From positions 59,411 through 66,642 of the forward strand of contig PMEC01000243.1 of assembly GCA_003155705.1 (NCBI GenBank): a stretch of DNA of 7,232 nucleotides, written 5' to 3'. This document shows positions 1 to 5,000 of this stretch, piece after piece (position 1 is the stretch's first letter; each line of letters starts with the position of its first letter). The stretch comes from Bacteroidales bacterium. GTDB taxonomy: Bacteria > Bacteroidota > Bacteroidia > Bacteroidales > VadinHA17. The position numbers and the translations under genes were made by a program. Under the pieces are notes generated by a model that saw only the letters and a list, made by a program, of their open reading frames with translations, was not told the origin of the DNA and did not search any database.

Positions 1-39
1 ATGAGGAATGATGAATGAGGAATGAGGAATGAGGAATGA
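1..39. repeat. 7-bp tandem repeat array, unit ATGAGGA
   Basis: The window opens inside a head-to-tail heptamer array. Units start at 1, 8, 15, 22 and 29; four read ATGAGGA and the second (8-14) is the variant ATGATGA. A partial unit ATGA follows at 36-39 and the pattern then stops. The array may continue to the left of the window. Because the unit is 7 bp and the stretch shows no codon structure, it looks like intergenic simple-sequence DNA rather than coding. Arrays of this kind can expand or contract by replication slippage. No function can be read from the sequence. Confidence 0.85.
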
Positions 40-77
40 CATAACTTAATACTAACAATATTATTGAATTACAAATA

Positions 78-208
78 GGTAAAGAATATATTCTGGATTA
101 TTACCATAGGACTTACAGGCTAATCGAAAGTGAATCTCACTTTTGAGATTGCAAAAGCCTGCCCGTAAGTAGTTTTGGGAGACACTGCACCACTCCAGTG
201 TTTGTCCT
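78..208. ncRNA. Candidate structured RNA or inverted-repeat-rich element
   Basis: This non-coding stretch is packed with complementary segments. GGTAA (78-82) pairs with TTACC (101-105) around the perfect palindrome AGAATATATTCT (83-94). ACTTAC (111-116) pairs with GTAAGT (165-170), and directly inside it AGGCT (117-121) pairs with AGCCT (156-160), leaving a 4-nt bulge. The tip can form either AAAGTGA/TCACTTT (127-133 with 137-143) or AATCTCA/TGAGATT (133-139 with 144-150). ACACTG (182-187) pairs with CAGTGT (196-201). AGGAC (108-112) can pair with GTCCT (204-208) and would close the whole as a junction. I do not recognise an Rfam family. It could be an RNA gene, a cis-regulatory leader, or a small palindromic repeat element. 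The strand is undetermined because stems read alike on both strands. No T-tract terminator follows it on the + strand. Confidence 0.35.
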
Positions 209-224
209 TGCTTCCATTATTTAT

Positions 225-380
225 CTGTCAAAAAGGGCCATAATTTGACAGTTGATGTTTTTACTGTCAAGGAAGAGTTATTAATCGTAGGTAATGTCAA
301 TATCTATATTATTTTGACAAAATATTGTTTTATTAGTCAAATATATATTATTTTTGACAAAAGCAATAAATAATGTCAAA
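225..380. promoter_or_regulatory. Phased array of eight TGTCAA/TTGACA hexamers upstream of fic
   Basis: Hexamers start at 226 (TGTCAA), 245 (TTGACA), 265 (TGTCAA), 295 (TGTCAA), 314 (TTGACA), 335 (AGTCAA, one mismatch), 354 (TTGACA) and 374 (TGTCAA). Orientations are + - + + - + - +. Start-to-start distances are 19, 20, 30, 19, 21, 19 and 20 bp, close to whole turns of B-DNA. The first pair extends to a perfect 8-bp inverted repeat, CTGTCAAA (225-232) and TTTGACAG (244-251). The last copy overlaps the fic start codon. This layout suggests cooperative binding of a dimeric DNA-binding protein on one face of the helix. The regulator is unknown; the winged-helix-like C-terminus of the adjacent Fic protein is one candidate. 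The hexamers also resemble a sigma-70 -35 box, but that many copies with this spacing does not look like a set of promoters. Confidence 0.5.
324..356 (+). promoter_or_regulatory. Possible Bacteroidota-type promoter for fic
   Basis: TATTTTTG at 349-356 fits the TAnnTTTG -7 element of Bacteroidota primary-sigma promoters. A -33-like ATTG (consensus TTTG) lies at 324-327, giving a 21-nt spacer. Transcription would begin only about 10 nt before the fic ATG, so the leader would be very short. The -7 box overlaps the hexamer at 354-359, so a protein bound there would block the polymerase. The region is AT-rich and chance matches are easy, so this is tentative. Confidence 0.25.
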
Positions 381-1491
381 GCAGATTCAATACGACCGGA
401 ATCAGCCTTATAATCAGTTACCTGAGTTACCTCCACCGGATGATAAAGTTGTGACTGTGGAAATCCTGAAAGCAGTTAATAAAGCAAACAAAGCCTTAGC
501 AGAATTAAAAGGACTGGCAAAAAAACTCCCCAATCAATCTATGCTGGTCAATACTATTGCACTAAGGGAGGCAAAGGCCAGTACGGAAATAGAAAATATT
601 TTTACAACGGATGATGAACTTTATAAAGCGCTCTCCGGAAACGATGAAGGATTAAAAGGAAATGCAAAAGAGGTATTGAGATATCGTCAGGCATTATGGA
701 AAGGTTATGATGAAATAAATTCAAACGGGAAATTCAGTACAAATCTGATGATCGGTATTTATCATCAAATCAAGGAGGTACAGGATGATATCCGCCCGGC
801 ACAAACAGAAACAACTATCAGAAAAAGAGGTAGTGGTACGCTTGGTGGCACTATCGTTTATACTCCGCCAAGAGGTGAAACCATAATTAAAGAAAAACTG
901 GACAATCTAGTGACTTATATAAACGATGATAAAAGGTTTTCTTATGACCCTCTGATAAAACTCGCAGTTTCTCATTATCAATTTGAAGCCATACACCCTT
1001 TCAGGGATGGGAACGGACGAGCCGGCAGAATTTTATGCATCCTTCTTATGATTCAGAAAAAACTCCTGGATGTTCCGATTCTTTATTTAAGCGCTTATAT
1101 AATTGAGAATAAAGACGACTACTATGCTTACCTGAATAAGGTGACTACTTTAAATAGCTGGAAAGGATGGATAATTTACATGCTTAAAGCTGTTGAGGAA
1201 ACATCTCTATATACGATCAATAAGATCAATGAAATTGACAACCTGTTTCAAAAGACTTATCTGTTAATTGGCAAAAAACTGCCGCATATCCGGAAAGAAA
1301 CGGTTGAGCAGATTTTTGAACAACCTTATATAAGCCCAAAGAAACTTCTTAGCCAGGAGATAAAAAGTATTAATACTGCCAAGAAATATTTAAAACAAAT
1401 GGAGAAGTTGAGAATAATGGCCCCAAAGAAAGTGGGGAAAGAGATAATCTATATCAATCTTGACCTGTTCAATTTACTTTCTGAAACGTAA
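373..1491 (+). CDS. Fic family protein (protein adenylyltransferase, AMPylator)
   Basis: Fic enzymes transfer AMP from ATP to a hydroxyl side chain of a target protein, and often to themselves. The core motif HPFRDGNGR is complete at residues 208-216 and is followed by AGR; His208 is the expected catalytic base, Asp212 the Mg-binding acid, and Arg216/Arg219 the phosphate contacts. An N-terminal Fic_N-like region (about 10-85) contains STEIEN (70-75), matching the inhibitory helix motif [S/T]xxxE[G/N] with Glu74 as the residue that blocks productive ATP binding. This places it among Fic proteins with an N-terminal inhibitory helix. The flap segment with TPP is near 147-166. Residues about 305-368 look like a winged helix, as in SoFic-type proteins, whose length is similar. 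There is no signal peptide, so it should be cytoplasmic. ATG 373 is the first start after an in-frame TAA at 367-369; no Shine-Dalgarno sequence is visible. No antitoxin gene adjoins it, consistent with built-in inhibition. The target is unknown. Confidence 0.95.
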   Translation: MSKQIQYDRNQPYNQLPELPPPDDKVVTVEILKAVNKANKALAELKGLAKKLPNQSMLVNTIALREAKASTEIENIFTTDDELYKALSGNDEGLKGNAKEVLRYRQALWKGYDEINSNGKFSTNLMIGIYHQIKEVQDDIRPAQTETTIRKRGSGTLGGTIVYTPPRGETIIKEKLDNLVTYINDDKRFSYDPLIKLAVSHYQFEAIHPFRDGNGRAGRILCILLMIQKKLLDVPILYLSAYIIENKDDYYAYLNKVTTLNSWKGWIIYMLKAVEETSLYTINKINEIDNLFQKTYLLIGKKLPHIRKETVEQIFEQPYISPKKLLSQEIKSINTAKKYLKQMEKLRIMAPKKVGKEIIYINLDLFNLLSET

Positions 1492-1492
1492 G

Positions 1493-1541
1493 CTTCGGAC
1501 TTCCGACTTCCGACTTCCGACTTCCGACTTCGGTCTTCAGA
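1493..1541. repeat. 7-bp tandem repeat array, unit CTTCCGA
   Basis: Seven heptamers lie head to tail, starting two bases after the fic stop codon: CTTCGGA (1493), four identical CTTCCGA (1500, 1507, 1514, 1521), CTTCGGT (1528) and CTTCAGA (1535). The core is perfect and the edges are degenerate, as expected if the array grows and shrinks in the middle. The edge units carry TCGG/CCGA complementarity to the core, so transcripts could fold here. Unit length matches the array at 1-39 but the sequence is different. No function is evident. Confidence 0.85.
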
Positions 1542-1560
1542 CAGATCATGAAGCTTTTTT
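1535..1560 (+). terminator. Weak intrinsic terminator candidate after fic
   Basis: CTTCA (1535-1539) can pair with TGAAG (1549-1553) around a 9-nt loop, followed by C and six T (1555-1560). The position 44 bases after the fic stop and the T-tract fit a rho-independent terminator. The stem is only 5 bp and AT-rich, so termination may be inefficient or the match may be chance. Confidence 0.35.
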
Positions 1561-1898
1561 CATCAAAATAAATTCATCATTCAGTCTGAAAATAACGGTA
1601 TTAGTCAAAATCAGAATTATTAGTTCCTCATACCTGCAACCTTTTTGTCTGTTTTGAGTACAAATGAATAACTGAATAATTTAAAGCAACCAAGTCGATT
1701 TTTTATAAGTCATGTTAATATGTTGAAAACCTTGAAAAATATGATGTTACACGTGTTTAAAAAATTATTATCTTCGCTTTCTTTGGAAAGTATATCAGGG
1801 AACCAGCAGTTGTTGAGTGAGTTTAAGGATTGGCAGGTGGTTAATTATTTGGTATACTGAGAATTATAATTTGCTAAAAAAAATTGAACCTGATATAT
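1561..1898. other. AT-rich intergenic spacer
   Basis: The spacer between the fic terminator candidate and the giant surface-protein gene is AT-rich. I found no tRNA-like fold, strong inverted repeat or clear TAnnTTTG promoter. TATAAT occurs at 1865-1870 without a convincing partner upstream, and ATAATTTG at 1866-1873 is one step from a -7 box. The only coding candidate is the 46-codon frame at 1720-1860, listed separately. The promoter of the downstream gene presumably lies here but cannot be assigned. Confidence 0.5.
1720..1860 (+). CDS. Doubtful small ORF, 46 aa, unknown function
   Basis: ATG 1720 opens a 46-codon frame ending in TGA at 1858-1860, which is 38 bp before the start of the giant surface-protein gene. 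The N-terminal half is Lys/Leu-rich and could form an amphipathic helix (MLKTLKN, then HVFKKLLSSLSLES); the C-terminal half reads FKDWQVVNYLVY. There is no signal peptide with a clear cleavage site and no family I recognise. It could be a leader peptide, a remnant of a longer gene, or a chance frame in AT-rich DNA. There is no Shine-Dalgarno sequence to help, but none is expected in this group. Confidence 0.25.
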   Translation: MLKTLKNMMLHVFKKLLSSLSLESISGNQQLLSEFKDWQVVNYLVY

Positions 1899-2090
1899 AT
1901 GGAATCAAAAAATCCATTTTCTGAATTCTTAAAATTGCCCAGTTTAAATTCTGCGGCTATTATTCGTGAAAAGACTGTAAATAGCAAAACAATTATATCT
2001 TCTATTATTCCGAGGTTAAGTTTTCTCAGGAAGTGGGCGATAGTTTTTGTTACTCTTCTTTCCATTTCGATGGTTTCATTGGGGCAGGCA
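1899..2090 (+). other. Signal peptide of the giant surface protein
   Basis: Residues 1-64 form a Sec-type signal with an unusually long N-terminal part. Basic residues R44 and K45 precede the hydrophobic segment WAIVFVTLLSISMVSL (46-61). Cleavage is plausible after Gly62 (SLG before Gln63) or after Ala64. About 43 residues precede the hydrophobic segment, with no alternative ATG to shorten it, so this is an extended n-region or the true start is a non-ATG codon. Confidence 0.75.
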
Positions 2091-5000
2091 ACCTATAACT
2101 GGAATCAAAACGGTGTACCTGGTGACTGGACAATAGCTGCTAACTGGACTCCGAATCGTCTAGCTCCTCTATCAAATGATATTTTAGTATTTAACAATAA
2201 TGGTATAACCACTGCAACTAATGTTCCGACTCAAACAATAGGTAAGCTGATTCTGTCATTGAATTCAAATGTTAGTTTACAATCTACAGGAACGTCCCAA
2301 CTGACTATATCGGGAGGAGCAGGAACAGACCTTGATATCCCTTTCGGTTCTACACTTCAGCTTAGCAGTACTGCTGCAAATCAGATCGGACTTGACTTCA
2401 ATCCTGCCGGACAAACCGCTTCCGTCGCGGGTACTTTAATAATTAATGCAAATACCGCGTTAACAAATAGTTATAATACAACTAATGCTACCACAACTGT
2501 AACAGGTACATTTACAAACAATGGTGGAACAATTACTTCTTCAGCAGCTACTCTTAATTTTAGTGCAGCTTCTTCCATTTACAATCATGCCAGAGATGGA
2601 GGCGCAATTCCCGCTGCAACATGGAATGCAGCTTCAAGCTGTAATATATCAGGACTTACTGCTACTGCGCCCACCGGATTGGGTCAGGTTTTTGGAAATA
2701 TAAATTATAGCAGTGCATACACATTAACACTTATAAATACCTTATCCCTTTCCGGTAGCTTAGATATTTCAGCAGCAGGGACAATTGCAGGCGCTGATCA
2801 GACAATAAACATATCTGGAAATTTAACGGGAACAGGAGGTCTGTCATTTACTACCGGTACCCTGAATATAAGCGGAAACTATTCAAGTTCAGGCGCTTTT
2901 ACTCCGGGGACAAGCTTAGTCAATTATACCGGTAATATTCAGAATGTTGCAGCTGTTACCTATTATAACCTGACCATCTCAGGCGGTAGTACAAAAACAT
3001 TACTTGGAGATATTACAGTAAACAAAGATCTTACTGTTACTCTGGGAACACTCAGTTTCGGGACCACGCTCAGAACGGTTAATGTTGCCGGTAACTTAAG
3101 CTGCGTAGGAACAATAGATATGAGTGGTTTACCTGCACATGTTCTGAATCTTGCTGGTGCAACAAATACATGTGCCGGGACTCTTACTACCTTAGGTAAT
3201 GGTAGCGTGGTTAATTATAACGGCGCAGGGGCTCAAACTATTTTTGGGAGCCCTAATTACAGGAACCTGACAATTTCGACCGGAGGAATAAAAACATTAT
3301 CTGCAGCATCAACAATAGGGGGTGACATAGTAATTAATGATCCTGCTTCATTGGCAATATCATCAAATGTGACTTTCAATGGTACAAACCTTACCAATAA
3401 CAGTAACGCTGCCAGTTCATTTAACGCCACTGCCGGGACATTCACGTTTAATCTTGCAGGCAACCAGTTCATTAACGGCTCAGAAACAACCGGCAACAAC
3501 ATTTTCTATAATCTTACTGCAGCTAACGGCAGCACAAAAACGGCTAATCTTCCATTTACAGTAAGCAGTGCATTTACCATAAATGGCGGAACAATTTTTG
3601 ACCTTGGAACAACTGCAAAAACTGTCAATCTACTGGGAAGTGTTTCAATTTCCGGTACACTGTTTTACAATACAACTGCAGCTAAAACTGTAAATATTGG
3701 TGGAGATTTATCAACTGGAATTGCAGGCACTATTACTATGAATGGAGTCCTTTTAGCTCACAACCTTAACCTGGGAGGAGCTAACAACGCAATACAGGTT
3801 TTTAATACAGATGCAGGTTCTGGAAGTACTGTAAATTACAACAGAGCAGGTGGGCAACAGATTTTTGCAAATGCAAACTATCAGAACCTGACAATTTCAG
3901 GTGGAGGAACAAAAACGTTGCAGGGCAATACAACCGTCAATAATATTGTTAACCTTAATACAGGTGTATTACAGCTTGGATCCAATAATCTCACCGTTGC
4001 AAATGACGCTTCAAATGCCATTCAGGGAGCTTTCACCTCTGCAAATATGATAGAAACGAACAGTACCGGCGCTTTAATCAGGAACGGTACTGCCACGCTT
4101 CCGATTCTGTACCCTGTAGGTTCAGGAGGGTTTTATGCACCAATGAGCATTACGGCATTAAGCGGAGGAACCGGTGGAACGATAAAAGTCTATACAACAC
4201 ATGATGGAACACTGGGTTCCAATTTTGTTAACAGATACTGGGATGTAAATACCACAGTCGGAGGTAAAACAATCACCTCTTCTTTTACCTATGATCCTTC
4301 AGAAATTACACTTGCTCCCGATAATATCTGGTATAGAACAGGGGCCGGGAACTGGCTGACACCTGCAGGCTCTGCAAGCTTCGGAGCTAACTCGTTCACT
4401 ATCACAGGTACAACAAATATGGGAACTGCCAGCACCGATTGGACCGCTGGTAAACTGGTTACATATTATTCATATCAGACAGGAAACTGGAACACTCCTA
4501 ACACATGGACTCTTGATCCAAGCGGAACCCTTCAGATCGGAAGTTCAATTCCGGGGATCAATGACAAGGTAGTTATACTTACAAGCCGTACAGTATCTCT
4601 TTCGAGCGATAACACTATTTCAGGGTTGGACATAACGATTAATGCGGGTGGTTTTATAAATCAGACCACTTACAGATTTACCAAAACACTCACAGCGCTT
4701 CGCGGACAGGGAACACTGCAGCTGGCTTCAGTGAATTTTCCAACTGCAGCAACGAATACATTTGTCAATGCAGGTGGCGGGACAACCGAGTATAACAACA
4801 CTGCTGATTTTACATTACCTGCAACTCAAAATACTTACAATAACTTAACTATTAACGTTTCAATAATTCCAATTCCAATTATAGGTACACAGCTAAACAA
4901 CATAATACTGAATGGAAATCTGTACATAAAACAGGGAACTTTCAGAATTAATGATAATCTTTCAACCACTCCACTGAGTTTTACAATCAATGGGAATGTT

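Noticed and set aside
137..217. 26-codon - strand frame in the structured segment
   Set aside because: It is too short to support, and the stem-loop pairing explains the sequence better.
225..380. CRISPR-like array
   Set aside because: The repeated unit is only 6-8 bp and changes orientation; spacers of 13-24 bp are too short. It is better explained as a set of protein-binding sites.
1..1541. Insertion sequence or transposon bounded by the two heptamer arrays
   Set aside because: The arrays differ in sequence, are not inverted copies, and no transposase or recombinase gene lies between them.
1460..1657. 65-codon + frame overlapping the 3' end of fic
   Set aside because: It begins inside fic in another frame and much of its sequence is a readout of the CTTCCGA tandem array, giving a repetitive TSDFRLP-type peptide. 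It has no protein-like features.
1874..2065. 63-codon - strand frame
   Set aside because: It is antisense to the signal-peptide region of the giant gene, whose + frame has clear coding features.
2521..2703. 60-codon + frame starting MVEQLLLQQLLL
   Set aside because: It is an out-of-frame reading of the giant gene; the Leu/Gln run reflects repeated ACT/GCA codons in the real frame.
3257..3502. 81-codon - strand frame
   Set aside because: It lies wholly antisense to repeated beta modules of the giant gene; its Leu/Val/Pro-rich sequence is what the reverse complement of Thr/Asn/Gly codons gives.
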